64,000 nt of DNA from Edolisoma coerulescens (GCA_013397115.1 VWZW01001321.1:868001-932000), one strand, 5' to 3'; numbered from the stretch's first letter, positions 1 to 14,300 are shown. The notes: a model not told the origin generated them from the sequence alone. Numbers and translations: made by a program.

Positions 1-3000
1 TCTAAAGAGAAGTTTTACAGCTAATATGGATTTTCTTTTGCTCTGATTGTCCTGATGGATTCCCTCGCCACAAGTTCTGCACTGGCAGTCAGTGCCACCA
101 GCAGAAATGGGTGCCCTGCAGCCTACAGTGCCTGCCTGTAAGAGCAGCCCTCTCTTCAGCTTGTGTCATCATGCCAAAACAAGTTACAGGAGTTCAGGTT
201 ATGGAGAGAAACCTCTGTATCTTGCCTCCCATGAGCAACTGCTAAAACACCAATTTGTCACTAGAAACCATTGAAACTTCTGGTCTAGTCAGCTAAAAAC
301 CTTCACAGAGTGTTTAGGAGCACTCTGCTGTCACCTGTAACCACTGGTAGCTCACACACAGCTTGAAGCCAGGAACACCAGGCCATTGCTCAAGACAGTC
401 CTGACTGTCCGTGTTGCTGTGGTGTGGTCAGACAGAGCAAGTGCTCCTGAGTGGTCCATCCTTCGTGGCACGCTGTGCTCACCCATTCCAGCTAAAGCTC
501 ATCCTGCTGCTTGCTGCGTGTGGGGCCGAGCAGTGTGACTGCCCGTAAGAGGTCACACCCTCCTCCTCACACGGTGTTGAACAACAAACTATCACGGTGT
601 TTTTGATTCAGTGTGTTCATGAAACCAGGTGTGCTGCTACATAGGTGGTTGTGAAAGCGAAGAATAAGGATTCTAGAGTCATTAAAAATGCATAGAACAG
701 ATCACAGGCTGTAGTGCCCCACACTAGAAATCATCCAAGTGACTAGTTTTATATGTCAGTAGGTTTTCCAAGGTTTTCAGTTCATTTCAGTCTATATATT
801 ACTAGCTTTAAATCTCTTTCAATATAATTCTCCTCCTGTCTATCTATCTAAAAGGAAATTTAAACATGAAAAGTTGCTTCATTTCCAAACCTCTCCACAA
901 GCATGTCCATGAGAAGGAGTTTCTTATTCATTATTGTTCCCATGGCATATGCAACACAGAGCAACATGGAGTCCTCATAAACTCCCTGCAAAGCAATAGG
1001 GAAACAGTTTAAAATCTCTTTTTCACTACCAGAAGAGCACCTGAAAACTTTGAGAAGCCAATATGAAATACAGTACCCTATTCATAACAAGGGATATGAG
1101 GAACGAACACAATTTGTGAAAATAAATCTAAAATCACTTAGAAGTAATTCTGAGGGATGGTTAAGGACTGACCAGAACACAGTAGTCATGGAAGGGTTTT
1201 ATTCTTTATCCTGGTTTCAGTATAGCTCTGCATATGCCAGGTAGGTATCCAGTCATTACTAGCCAGGAGAACACCTTCTGTGGAAAGGAGTCTCAACTAT
1301 TATGGTTCAGACACAAGATTCAAGTGCTGAAGAAAACAGAAAGCAGGCTTGGAACCTGAATAGCAAGTCCATATGGAGGTCGCCCCCAACCATTTTCATA
1401 AGTCCAAAGATGTCATCTAGAAAGTTCTGCTACAGCTGAAGAAGATACAGTCCTCAGAAAAAACATCTTGTTTTCAGGGTTCACAGCTATCATAAGCACA
1501 AGAATGAAATCCAGTACGAAAGACTGAATTTCTTTCTTGGTTTTTGTCGGACTGAAATATTTTCTTTTTACCATAATCTTTTCCTTCATTTAATCCTCTA
1601 TTGATTTCAATCAAGTTCTCACCAGGTTTGCATCTTCAGCTGAGGGTTATTTTCCCCTAGTTCATCTGGTTTTTAGACTGTTCTTCAAGGTTTCAAATCC
1701 AATGAAAACCCTAGGGACCAACAACAAAAAAATTGGCACTCTGCTAGGAAATAAACTACCTGTAATCTGTCATTGTGAAATTCCTTTAATTTCACTTTCT
1801 TCACAGATGGGCAACAGTGGATCTAAGAAGCTAATTAATGATTCTCATTAAATGCTTTAAATTTAAAATTGTGTTGAAGAGTTGATTTAAAAAGTTGTTC
1901 TTCTCTAAGAGGGTGACAGAGAAAATATCAGTTTATGGCTAAAGAACTGTTCTGCAATATCAGAGATGTGTTCATGGCTCACTTTTCCCACAGACTTTCT
2001 GTGAGATCCTGAGCAAGAAAACTTCTTTGTCCTTCTCCAGTCTGTAAATGTATGATAAGTCCTGTCCTGTTTCCTACGGTTTAGTACAAATAGATTTATT
2101 AGGACAATATTGGTGAATGCCAGGAGAGGCCTGAAAACACACACCCGTCCAGCTGTGCTCATTTATATGGTTGCTTTTTCAACAAGCAGAAATATTAATA
2201 GAATTAATAAGTACAAAATCTTTGCTTACATAATTTACATCTATTTTCAAAATAGAACAGGTTGTTTCTTTTTTTAATTTCAAGAGTTTGTTTTATTATA
2301 AAATTACACAATCTGAAGCATTTATAGCACCTCAGAAATCTTGAAAAATAGTGATGTTCAACCATAGTTACAGGAATTAAGATGGGACTTTTATAATTAT
2401 CCCATTTTAATACCTGCTACTACACCAACTGCATACTTAACTCCAATAGCTCTTATGCCAGATGTTAAATAGCCTCTTTCGCTGGGAGAAGCCTCCTAGA
2501 GGAGAGAGCTGGGAAGGGTCCTATTAAAAGATAACAAAAGATCAAAAAGAAGGCTGTTTGAAGAGGCCAGAGGAACGGTCAGAGCAGATCACTTGTTTGC
2601 TTAGTTAAATTCTGTGCAGCTTGGAGTCAGGAGGAGCTGAAGTGTTTTATGCAAAATCATACAGAATATCCAATGTTAAACATAGAGCTGCATACAACTG
2701 CATATTTTCCTATGCCTCTCATGAAATACAGTCCAGAATATCTGTATGTGCTATTCATAACCACCATATCATTTGCAAATATTAAAACAAGAAGCCTTTG
2801 TAAATAAATAAATTAAAAAGTTTAAAAATCGGGGTTTCTTATATGCACCTCTCTATCTTTCCACTTTATAAAATGTTTGCTTCTGTAGAGGTTTTCAGAC
2901 GCACAACTTTTTCAAATACAAACTGAAAACCTTACTATAGCAACTTAGATCAGTGCAATATTGCTCTTGAAAACAAGCCTGAAAGGGAAATGACTTTCCG

Positions 3001-4310
3001 AAGAAAAATAATTTAAATATAATGAAGACTCTTAAAAAAAACCTTTTTCTCATTCCCTGCAACACATACTCTCTAAAGGGCAAAGTTTTTGCTATTATGA
3101 ACAACTTTTAATTTGTATGTGTGTTCTGCTAGCCGTTGCCAAGGGTGATCATTAGTGTTTTGGCTCTTTTAACTACAGTCTCAAAGGTTTGTACACAGTT
3201 TCCTTCTGGCACAAGATTTTAGTGTACAGCATCTCAGCTATGGGGCCCTGAAAGGCTGCTAAGAATTGGGGGAAGAAAAAAAAATACATTGAACTACAGA
3301 GTTACTGCTGTTACTTATTGTTACAGCAGTATTTTCAGTTTACCTATGTATAAATCCCAATATTCACAATTATGCAGGCAGGAAAGCTTCACAAAGGATT
3401 TTCTCTGACCCTTTCCGAGTTCGGTGAGAGCTGTGCAGTCTGTGGCTAACAGCCTACTGGTGTTTCAGGAATTCTCTCCCTTTCCTTTATTCTAGCTATG
3501 AGCCACTGACTGATTTATCACATTTACCCCTTGTATAAGTTCAATGTGAAACTGCATAACAGTAATTTCATAATTTTATGAAATATTAATGAAAGCAAGA
3601 ATGGGCAGGCAAGAGCCATTGATTTATAGTCAAAATCTGCTGCAGTTTGCAGAAGTGTAACTGCTCCTTTTGAATCCTGAACACCAGATGAATGCTGAAT
3701 TACCTGAAGTGTTTCCAGTATCTGAAAGTACAGAAAAGACATATGAGCTCTAATCTAATTTTGCTGCAAAATGCTATTGCATCAAATTTTCTTTCTACAA
3801 AGTACAAGATAAGATAAATAAATAATGTGAATCTATATCCTTTTCAAGTTTAAAACTTTAATACCTTTGTAGTTCTGAAAAGCTGCATATCTTAAAAGAA
3901 CCATGAAGTACTGACTGGAAATTCATGAACTGCATTTGTAAGTAAATCAGGTCTGGCAGAGCTTGAATTTTCTTGAAGCTAGGAGAAAAAGCAGAAAATA
4001 ATCACCAAAAGGCAAGTTTACAAAGCATCGTGTAGAAAAAGCATATTGCCTATCTTAATCACTGAAATTTTTGAAGGAACTGATTTGGTATTTTGCTTCT
4101 ACTTGATGATCTATTGTTTTGAAATGTGAAATTTCTCCTCTTCTAAAATACTAGGCATGTCATCACCCTGCTTTTTTAACCAGGTCTTTGAAGTGTGGTC
4201 AAACTCTGTCATCATCCCCTGATGGATGGAGCAGAATTGTTGATAACAAATTATGGCAATGAATTTCTATCCCAGTGTTTTAATAAATATTAAACCCAGT
4301 GAAACCATTT
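1..4310. other. Non-coding stretch, no gene recognised
   Basis: AT-rich sequence with frequent stop codons in all frames; the longest open frames are under 90 codons and resemble no family I know. A visibly GC-richer patch with several CpGs lies at about 300-600. I could not assign it to a repeat family or an exon. Short tetranucleotide runs (TATC-type near 838) and homopolymers are the only simple repeats. Confidence 0.6.
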
Positions 4311-5610
4311 CCATAGAATTATAGAATCATTTGGGTTGGAAGGCACCTTTGAAGACCCTCTAGTTCCAGCTTCCCTTCCATAGGCAAGGACATCCTTCAC
4401 CAGCCCCTTTTGGTTAAAGCCCCATCCAGCCCGGCCTTGAACACCTCCAGAAATGGGGGATCCACAACTTCTCTGGACAACCTGTTCCAGTGTCTCAGCC
4501 CCCTCATAGTAAGGAATGTCTTTTTTTTTATATTCAGTCTAAATCTACCCTCCTTTGGTTTAAAGCCATTACCACTTTTCCTCTTACAGGGCCTGGTAAA
4601 AAGTCACTCTCCATCTGTTTTATAATTCCCCCTTTAAGTATTGAAAGGTCTCAATAAGATCTCTCTGATGTCTTCTCATAATTTTCCTGGTTCTCCTCTG
4701 GATTCATTCTAAAATGTCCATGGCTTTCTTATTCTTGGGACCTCAGAACTGGATGCAGTACTTCAGCTGGGGTTTCGCAGGAGCACAGTAGAAGAGAAGA
4801 ATCATGTATCTTGAAATGCTGGCCAGAGTTGTTTTTATGAAGCTCAGGATACAATTGTCTTTCTGGGCTGCCAGCACACATTGCCAGGTCACGTTCAATT
4901 TTTTTATTCATCAACATCCTTAAGTCCTTCTCTGCAGAGAGGCACTCAGTACATTCATTAATGTCTGTACTGATACTGGTGATTTCACCAATCCTGGTGC
5001 AGCATCTTTCTCTTGGTGTTGTTGGACTTCCGGAGATTCCCACTGACCCACTTCTCAAGCCATTCAGGGTCCCTCTGGATGGCATCCCTTCCCTCATGGG
5101 ATGGCTTGGTGTCTTCTCCAAACTTGCTGAGGGTGTACTCAATCCCACTGCCACCCTCATTAAAGATATCGACCCAGTTCCATATGGACTGTGCCATATG
5201 GAAAGTCCTCTCTGTGAGGGACACCACTTGTTACTGATATCCTTTGGACACTGAGACTTTGACTACAACTCTTTGGATGCTACCATTCATCCAATTCCTA
5301 AGCCATCAAATACTCCATCCATTAAATCCATACCTCTCCAATTCAGCAGCAAAGATGTTCTGTGGAACAGTTCCAAAGGCCTTAAAGAAGTCACAGTAGA
5401 AGAAGTTTCTCTTCCCTTATCCACCCACCCAGCAACTCTACCATAGGTCCCCAGATTAGCCAGGCATGATTTTTGCCTTTGTTAAGCCATGTTGGCTGTC
5501 TTGACATATCTTCCATCAGGATCTGTTCCATGATCTTACAGGCACAGAGGTGAGGCTGGCTAGTTGGTAGTTTCCAGTTTTGTAAAACTGTCTCCCTCAT
5601 GAAACTAAAA
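4311..5610 (-). mobile_element. CR1 LINE copy, 5'-truncated
   Basis: The left edge carries the reversed CR1 3' terminus (a short run of the TAGAAT-type octamer repeat), so the element reads on the minus strand. Moving right come the 3' untranslated region, the region after the reverse transcriptase, and the reverse transcriptase. CR1 phrases persist, such as the 'subject to a misfit promoter' free text order typical of the family: the region encoding LSKFGEDTK, then IQRDPEWLEKW. Similarity continues through the stretch near 5520-5575 and then fades, so the 5' end was lost, as is usual for CR1. Frameshifts and stops break ORF2. The catalytic FADD box reads FGED, so the copy is old and dead. 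No gene lies within it. Confidence 0.9.
4729..5227 (-). pseudogene. CR1 ORF2 relic (reverse transcriptase C-terminal part)
   Basis: Two overlapping minus-strand frames (4985-5227, then 4729-5160) together cover the end of the CR1 reverse transcriptase and the domain after it. The first frame contains LSKFGEDTKPSHEGRDA, which aligns with the CR1 motif-C region where intact copies have FADD; the second aspartate-box residue pattern is disrupted. The need to change frame shows at least one indel. In an intact element, ORF2 supplies endonuclease and reverse transcriptase for target-primed insertion; this remnant cannot. Confidence 0.8.
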
Positions 5611-6830
5611 TTGATTATTATGTTGTAACTCTATGACCTCTCCAAGCTTCCAAAATCTTCCTGGACAGGCACAATGGTTAAGAAATAGTGACAATATTTT
5701 GGCATATCCAGATCATGACATGGGAAAGACAAAAGGAACCCATATCTTTTTCCTTTGTTAAGTCTCCTTTACATATCTTGACAGCTGACACATCTTGACA
5801 CAGACCACAACCTTGTAGAGCCTTTCACAAAATAACAAACTGTCTTTTAAAATGTTTCACCTTTTTTTAATGGAATACCTCAAACCATATATTTCAAAGT
5901 TTTAAGGGTTCTCTTGTGTGTCCATGTAGGAGATTAAAATTCTTTCAAGCTGGTTGCTAAGAGGAAAAAACAAAAAAGGACAATTTAATTTCTGTTGTGA
6001 ATCACAAGTTACACTGATAGCCTAATATCTTCAAAAGTAAAGCATGTTGTTTTATATGCTTACATACATGTGTGTGTAACACGTAGAAATTTTGACTTAA
6101 TATCTTTTACCATCACAATTTGCTTCAAAATGTAATTATTATATGAAGTTAGTGTATCAAGAGATGTGTTAAGGCATGTTTTGTGTGGAGTGCCTTTACA
6201 TATCTATGCTAAGGCATACAAAAGAACTACCTAAAAGCATCAAAATACCTGCATTTATTCCTTCAGTTGTAGCCTCAAACGGCTGATTATTAAAATGTCA
6301 CATATTGATTTTTTCCTTCATTATCTGTCTTTCTTTATATGATTGTGATCTCTGCTTCATTAAGGTCAGTGTGTTTTGTACACAATAGTTAAGTATATTT
6401 GCTGCAAGGATTCCTTCTCTTAGGACAGTCTGACCTTCACCGACTGAGAACCAAGAGAGAAATTAATTAACTCAAATGCTGCAAGACCCTTTATTAAGAT
6501 TCTGGTAATAAATTGAAAAGCATGCTAGGAAGCTAAGCGGAATTTAGTCTTTCTCCAAACTAAGATGAAACCCACAGGGACTCTGGCTGTGGCAGGAACC
6601 AGCTCAAGTGCTAGAAAATTTTGCAAAAGCACCACGGTCAAGGACTACCTATCTCCACTTCCTCAGTTTCTCACCTGCTACCCAGGTACCTAATGGCTCT
6701 CTGCAGGTGTCTAAGTCTCAGAGTGAGATGAATCCAGACTATCAGAAGACATCTTTGTCTTATTTACTCCTTCACCTATTTACTTTATGCTAATGGTCTC
6801 ACTGAACAAAAAAACCCCTGTATTTCCAGG
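5611..6830. other. Non-coding stretch, no gene recognised
   Basis: AT-rich, with no open frame above about 60 codons and no recognised repeat. It fills the gap between the CR1 truncation point and the start of the LTR-like element. A short TG-rich patch near 6068 is the only simple sequence noted. Confidence 0.6.
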
Positions 6831-7680
6831 TGTTCTGGTTTTAACACCAGATGGAAATTAAACTCCAAAAAAAGCCACTCCCCTTCCCCTGCCCCTTCAA
6901 GTAAGGGAGATAAAAAAGCAGAGACTATGGATTGAGATAACAATTTACTGGAAGCACAAAGCAATGGAATAAAACATGCACAATGACAATGGCGGCATTA
7001 ATAACAGAGGTATACAAACAGTGAAGGTGTTTTACCCACAAAAGGTGTTCACCACTAGGAACAAAACCAAGATGGTGGGCATTCCGTGTAGGTTGCATCC
7101 TCGTGGCTTCCCCAGACAATGGGAATATGGCAACCACTCCTGTCACGCTGCCCACATGGATGTTGGAACAAAGGAAAGCTGGAGGGGGAGGTACCATGGT
7201 TAATGATTCCCGCCCCCCTCCCCCTTCTACCCAAAACAACAAATTACAATGACAAACAACCTCCCCCAAAAGCCCTGCTGGGCTCAGTTCCATGTAAGGT
7301 GCCTGCGCCCCTGTTTCTACCTCTCCACCATGCTAAAGGTCATTTCCGTGGGTCACTGCTGCCTCTCCTATCATTCCACTGCGTTTCCTTCAGCACAGCC
7401 TTGCTGGGCCCAGCTGGGCTCTCCTGTGTGCAGCTCAGCAGGCTCAGATGGGCTGGGGTTGTCCCTGCCAGTCCTCTCCCTGAGGACCTCTCCATGCCGG
7501 CACTGTTGGTTCAGCACCACTGTGGTGCATTCACGCCCTTGCTGCTGTCCCCTTCAGCACCACATCCCGTAGCCGTGTTGGGGGAGATTTCAAAGTTTTG
7601 GGGTATGTGTGGCAGTGGTCAGAGTCAGTAAAAACAGCCTTTAAAAGAACTGACATATCACATTTCTCCTTGGTCCCACA
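6831..7680 (-). mobile_element. Endogenous retrovirus-type solo LTR (limits provisional)
   Basis: The left edge, TGTTCTGGTTTTAACACCAG, matches the reversed 3' end (U5) of avian endogenous-retrovirus LTRs, which typically have this box followed by a C-rich tract and a GAGATAA-type block. All three occur here in order (6831, about 6880, and 6934). The remainder is GC-rich to about 7600. The right edge is set at the CCCACA ending at 7680 because that gives a TG...CA element of plausible length on the minus strand. I saw no matching target-site duplication, so this edge is uncertain. Two plus-strand frames of 107 and 170 codons run through it but look like chance frames in GC-rich LTR sequence. 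Confidence 0.5.
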
Positions 7681-10600
7681 TTAGAGTGGAACAAGAAAAT
7701 CAATGGACAAACCCTTGTGAAAAGGAGCAAGACAAAAGGACAAGATTTTATAACTTCAATCCAGCCCCAAAAAGAACAGATCTCCTATTTCATGTTGGCC
7801 TAGAATGGCTCTTTCTGGCCATCTACATCAAATCACAACATTCAGGAGTACAAATCAAAGCAATTCACTGGCAAGATACTTCCAGCTATGGCAAAATAAA
7901 GTAATTTTATTTGACAGAATCATTTTGCACCCCTTGAAGAAGAGAACCAAATACACTCAGCATCAACAATGCTCTAAAGTAATGTTATCCAGTTATATAC
8001 AAGGCAGGGAAAAACAAAGCAGAAAAGCCCAAAGCAATTATTTCGTTTTGGAGCTGATCCACTCTACTTTAATAAGAACCATTACAATTACATAATGACT
8101 CTTCATGGTTAGCAGAAAATGTTGTTGTCTTAATTATAAAAAATTTAGTTTGCTTCTCCAGAACTGCCCACATCTCTTGAGATAAAGACCTGCAGCATGA
8201 TAAAGCATGCATGACAATTATAAATGGGGAATCAAAGTGCACAGCAGAGCTGGCAGTGTTTGCCCTGCAAAGAGTACATTTTACTAGACCAGTTCTTAAA
8301 CCGCTTATGTCAAATGTGTTATTAATGAGCACTCAAGTTCACAGAGAAATGCAAGCTGCAGGACACAGCCCAAGACACCCACAGATTTAGATGGGTTGGA
8401 GTGTGGTGACAAAGGGGATAGTGTGGTCTCCATCTTCCCATTAGCTGGAGTTGTCTCCCACACCATCAGCAGTTGATGCAGCCTTTTTCCAGCTCCTTCA
8501 GTTCATATGTTGGGTCTGGCTGATGGAGCCATGAAGAGAAAGGAGACATGCCTTGGAAGCAGTGGTATGTGAGGGTGTACCTTGCCTAATGCAACCACAC
8601 AACACCCCCTTCTGCTCTGCTTCCTATTAAAATACGGGGAAGAGGAAGATCTCACTTCTCCCTCCCCCACAGCATTTGCTCTGAGCCTGCATTTGCCCCA
8701 GTGTGAGATTTTGTTTCTCATCCCCTGCAAGAGCCTGTCTTGTGGCCAGCAGTAGATGTGTGCTGGCTCCACACCAACTGATGCCTCATGACTGTCGCTA
8801 TCATGGTGCCAAGCCAGAGCTAATGAGCTCCCCAGGGTGACTGCACATATTAGCTCTGGGTGCTGTGGGAGCAGTCACTGTGCAGCCCCTCTCAGAAAGG
8901 CCTTGAGCCACCTCCTCCCAGAGGAGGGATCTCTGGGTCCAGCCACACTGGACCTCAAAAGGAGTGAGATAAATCCCATGGCATTTAAAAACCCAACCAG
9001 CTTCAAGAGAGATGTCACACCCTGGCACTTGATTTCCCCAAGTCTAGCAATAGAGCAAATGGTAAGTTCCTAACACATTTTCTCCATTTTCTCCTGTAAA
9101 CTCCTCTCATCTGTTCACCCAGCTAACAAAGAAGTGTATTATCACTTCTCCCCCTGAGAAAAGATGCTGGTAGTTGAAGTGGGTGCCCTGACAGCACCTG
9201 TAGATAAATTGCTTTCAATCGAAAAGCCCTAATCTTCTTTCGTATGTAGTTATCCAAAACACAAGTTCTATGCACTGGCATTTGCCTACAACCCTTCATC
9301 TCCGTGATTACTTGATAAACTTATAAACAAGTACTGCTGATCAGTTTGCCACCAGGTGAAATTAGTCTTTCATTTAGAGTCACGAAGTCTAAAGCTATCA
9401 ATTCCCTTTTACCTAATTTCAGTTCTTTTTCCCTTATCTCCCCACTAACAGCTGGAAAACTGAGAATCATTGCACCAACTTCTGGGTTTATAATAGATGT
9501 TTCATTGCCTCATAGTGCCCATTACTCAGCCTTTGGAGCTGCTTTGTTCAATTGTTTTCCATCCTGGTAAAAAAAATTGTTTCAATCATTTGAACAGAAA
9601 AGGTAATAGGTCTAATTGTACCCTGAAGCTCATACACCATGTTTGCTCTGAGTGATACAGACCTGGACTTGACTATGCAGTAAAATGGCTAAACCATGCC
9701 TTCTAGAACTCTCTGTAGCCATTTTATTCAGTAGAATAATCTAGTGTTCTGGGAGGAAAGTATTTGGCAAAAGAATAGTTTTCCTCTTCTGCTTCATTTT
9801 TTTATATCAGCACTTTCTATAATGTATATAGTATAAATATAACAAGCTCGTTTATAATAAAACACAGAACTAAAACAAGCTACTAGGATTCTTTCACAGA
9901 GCTACATCCTGGTGTCTGTTTTTCTTATTTCAGTGGCAAATTTCTGGAAGAAGTCTGGATTTGCTATGAACCTCGAAGTGGTTTTCAGTCCCTGCTGTAT
10001 CCAAGTGCATGACTTTTACATCCTGCCAATACTTGACAGTCAAATCTCAACTCAGGCTATTCTTTCTTATCCTTCTTCATAATTACGTGTCTCTTGACAA
10101 AGGTTTTTGGGAGAGTTTTCCTGTGAGGAAATAATGCATCCTACAATTTGAAGCCTTATTTCTACTCTAGCAAAGTCAAACTTACTATGGTTTCCTCCTA
10201 GAACAGACAGGAAGGAATCTGCTGTAGTATTCAAAGTTACAGGGTTTATAAGTATGCTCTTAAACTCAGGCAAGCTCAGGAAAGCTCAAGCTCAGTCTCA
10301 CAATTTCTCTAATTCTTAAGCACAACTCCTTACCAGCAAAAATTCAGAAACACTTGAAGAAAAGACTCTCTTTCATTCACTTGGGAAGCAATGTATTTTC
10401 CTGTTGAATTCATTATTTACTGAAGTGACAGGATATTCCCAAATTCCTTACTCTTACCCTGAACATATATTTTCTATCTATCCTCTCCTTGAAAGTGTTA
10501 TTCACATAGAAACTCAGCAAGCCCAGATTACAGAGAAGAGAAGTCATTCAAGGATGGCAAGAATCATAATAGCCGACCATCTAACTCTGCCAGTAATGCT

Positions 10601-10879
10601 CTCATAGCTCTATGCACAAAATAGAGAAATAGAGCTAATGCACCTGCGGCTTTCCTAAACAATGTACTTGTGCTTTAAAATTAAAGTGTCTCCATAGCAA
10701 CTTTGAGGCATCCAGGAAGAGAGAGGAAGGACAGTATTTTGCAAAAAAACATGGAGTGGATTTAAACTATATTGTATGTGAGGACTGAAAGCTCAGACCT
10801 CTTGGTAAGACCATGAACATGTGGCCTGAGTGAGCTTGTAATACATGACCAATATCCATCTCAATAAAATTATTCTGTA
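7681..10879. other. Non-coding stretch with a GC-richer patch at 8390-9030
   Basis: No gene recognised. Most of the interval is AT-rich. The segment 8390-9030 is clearly GC-richer and has open frames of 75-89 codons on both strands, none resembling a known domain. It could be an unrecognised old repeat, a regulatory element or chance composition. Confidence 0.5.
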
Positions 10880-11300
10880 AGAGTCCACCATTGCTTTGGT
10901 TTCCAATAGATTGGCAGGGAGCAGCAGGAACATCAGAGCAGCATCATCCCAAGAAAGCAGAGCTCACAGCAGCAGAGCAAGGTGAGCAGAGCTGGGTGGG
11001 TGCAGGTGATCTGGATCTCCTGAGACTCAGGCTACAAGGACAGGTCTGCTGGGACAAGGCAGGTCCCAGCTCAAGATGGAAAGCCAGGTCAGTGAGTAGG
11101 GGTCAGGGAGGTATGGAAGCAGGCACAGGAAAAGCTGCCACATAGCTCAGGCAAACACCAAGAGCAGGAGCCTCAGTTTAAAAGCAGCTCCTGAGCAAAG
11201 GCAGAACAGGCATTTGCGGACGTGGCCTGACAGCTTTGTTATCAAAGCTGGCCTTGAAACCAGGCAGTGAAAGCCGGTGGAGGAGAGGGAATGCCCTCAA
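10880..11300. other. GC-richer, purine-rich patch of unknown origin
   Basis: This segment is rich in CAG, AGG and GGT words and stands out from the AT-rich surroundings. An 84-codon plus-strand frame (10891-11145) runs through it, but its glycine-, glutamine- and serine-rich translation has no recognisable domain. A GGTGAGCAG at about 10980 resembles a splice donor only superficially. I could not place it in a repeat family. Confidence 0.35.
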
Positions 11301-14300
11301 GGCCCTCACAGTGTCCACTTACAAAGGCTAGGAAAGCATGTCTGCAGCTACTTAAATCATATGAGGGCCAGGGGAGAGATTGCAATGTTTTGTACCTTCG
11401 AAAGGAATGTGTTGCACTGCCTGCCTGCTGGGGACAGGCAGTGCTGATGGCTCACAAATAGCGTAATGCCATCTGCTTCAGGGAGGCCACATTTGCTCCT
11501 CTGTTGTCATTTTTTGCAAGCCCAAAAATGCCATTCTGTCTGAAAGTCTATGTTTTTTTCTACATATGGGAACAACAACAAATAATAAAAATAATAGCAG
11601 ATGTTTCTAAATGAAACATAATGTCTTTAATAAAATCATTCTAATAAAAACTGTATTTCTTTCCACAATGTCTACTAGACTGTGCATTACTCTCCTAAGT
11701 AGGAAAGATGGAGTCTTAGCCTCTAACTACCCTAAAGACTGGATTTGCTTCATAACATATTCCAGGACTCCACTGTGACCCGTCTGCAGCCCATACAACG
11801 CAAGTGTGTCTTTCTCCACAGAAACCAGGGAGGCTGTTTCCCTGAGTTAGAGCTGAGAACTGCTCATTCATCCAGCTCACACTGTTCCCATTTCCCAATG
11901 AATATGCAAAGTGTAAATAACTTCTTATTTGAGAAACAGATGACAAATTTTCTGTAGCAGAGGAAAGGGGATTTGATAAAATTACCTTTGATGCGGATAG
12001 AATTAGTTTACTATGTGTGTCAGTTGAGAATGAATATTAATCCAGTGGAGCACTCTTGTATTGATGAATAGCTCACCTCCAAATCATATTAACTACTTTG
12101 TTTCTTATGACTTCAGTATTTTCTCCTTTTAATTCCCCTTTCTCTTAACAATTAAAGATCCGCAGGTCAGCATGAGGAAAACAGAGTGAACACTACACAA
12201 TCTGCTCATTTAAAGGCAGCACTGAACCAGCTTGATTATAACTCTTCATTGGTAAGGTTGGTAGTCCTTTTCACTGAGTTATTTTTTTTTTGTCTATCCC
12301 TGAAATACAGAGTTTCTTCTGAGTGAGTGGACTAACAGTCCAGATACAGGAAAAGAACAAGGAATTCTCAGAAAAGAAAAAAAAAGTGCAACTGTTGTAA
12401 AAGTGAGCTACTTGTTCTTGTTATTGTGCTATCTTTTTTTTAGGTACTAAAGAACAGGACATGTACCTTTGGCAGTATCACTGTCATTGCGTACAGATTC
12501 AGGTGATGTCTCCTGCTCTTTAGGAGAAAGGGACTGGAGCTCTTTTCTGCTCCTAATTTCTTACTCTGTCTTGAGGTTTGACACTGTATAACTCACATCC
12601 TTTTCCTCCACAAAAGAAAGCAATAGTAACTTTTGGAAGCACTCATTGGTCTTTGGTTATAAGGTGGTATATAATCACATCAGGTGATTGAAAAATACTT
12701 TAAAGCAAGAAACAGTTCTCTGCACATATGTAAAATATTTTCAGTCAAACAGGAGTAGCCTATACTTCAATAGACAATAGTACTACAGCTCTGCCACATC
12801 TAATTTTGTATTTGCATGTGAAATTTCATTTTTATGTGATCCTTTATATCTATGATACAGGACTTGGTTTTGTGTTTTACCATCATGATCTGATATTTTT
12901 GGTGACCTTAATCCCTCTGGACTAAAAAGGAATTTTTGGTATATTTTTGTCAAGGCAAAATAAAAGGCTTATAATTTTGTTTCTCTCACAGGCCTTTTTT
13001 TCTCACTATTCATTATCATCAACGTAATATGTCCAACAGTTTCAAACAAATACCAGAATCTTTTATAGTCTGAATATAACCTAGTATTTTGATCTTCACT
13101 CTCCTCTTTGGTGACCTTACACAATTCCTATGCAGCATAGTGGGAATTTGAATTGGACTTCATAACTGGAAGAACAAAATATTTGCTTTTCAGCAGAGGA
13201 AGGGCCTGCTGTGGGATGGGCAAAGCAAAGTGGCTGTGCCAGGGGAACTTGGACAGTGGTTCTTAGTAAGCAGGAGTTTCTAGGTCTGACCTCTATGACA
13301 ACCCACAAAGGCAAAGACAGGCTGAATTTCCTTCCTCTCCATTATTTCTCACACCCTTCATCCTTCCCAGCTTCCATCTGCAAATGGGGAAAGACAAAAA
13401 ACCCCTACAAGCAGTCAGAGCAGTGTGTGTGTGCTCAGTAGGAACAGGAGCCAGGAGTACCTGCAGCTGGAAAATGGGAGTACAGAGGCACAGAGAACCA
13501 AATTAACATATCTGGAAAAATAAACCCTGCAGGAAAATGTCAGGTGAAAATGTTTTGTCTTTTCATGTGAATAAGAAAAAAATAACCCACCTTCCTGAAC
13601 TAGGAGTACCAGGGCAAACAAAGTGTAGTAGGGGAAGAAAACAAATATCGAAATTGACTATGGCAGAAGCATCTTATTTCTGCAGGAAAGGGAGGGAATA
13701 CTGAGAACACTGAAATCACAGGACCATCCAGCTAAAGTTCTCATATTCCTATGTCTGCCTTGATGTGTTTTGAATACCACAGAATAGCATTTGCTGCTGT
13801 TGTTTTTCTCTGAATTACTGTAACTGACAATATCAGGACAATAATTTCCTACTGAATAAAACAAAAGGAGGCGTTAGGATAAAATGTCCCTTGATAATTT
13901 CCATGTGATATTAGATTCACTGAAGGAAAAAAAAAAGAAGAAAAAAAGTACGAATTATTCAAGCTGAAAAATACTGTGCAATATTTCAGGTTTTTATGGA
14001 AAGCTAGAGAAGCACAGAAAAACCTGAAAAACAAGCCCCTGAACATTTTATGGCTACATTTCACACTCACTTTGCACTGCTAGAAAGAGACTTTTCCATT
14101 AGCTGGCACACAATCTGTGGTACAGCAACCCTGAAAACATGCTCAAGCAGTCTCAGGATTTCGACTCTCCATTTTATCATTTGTATTTCCTACCACAGGA
14201 CTACAAATATCCCTGTACTCCACCTGTTTTTCTCTCTGTGACGTGGGTATTGCTGCTTCTTTAGGCAGTCTGCAAGTGGGCTGTGCTGCCCTGAACAATA

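Noticed and set aside
7119..7631. 170-codon plus-strand open frame
   Set aside because: It lies within the minus-strand LTR-like element, is proline- and leucine-rich, and has a competing frame over the same bases.
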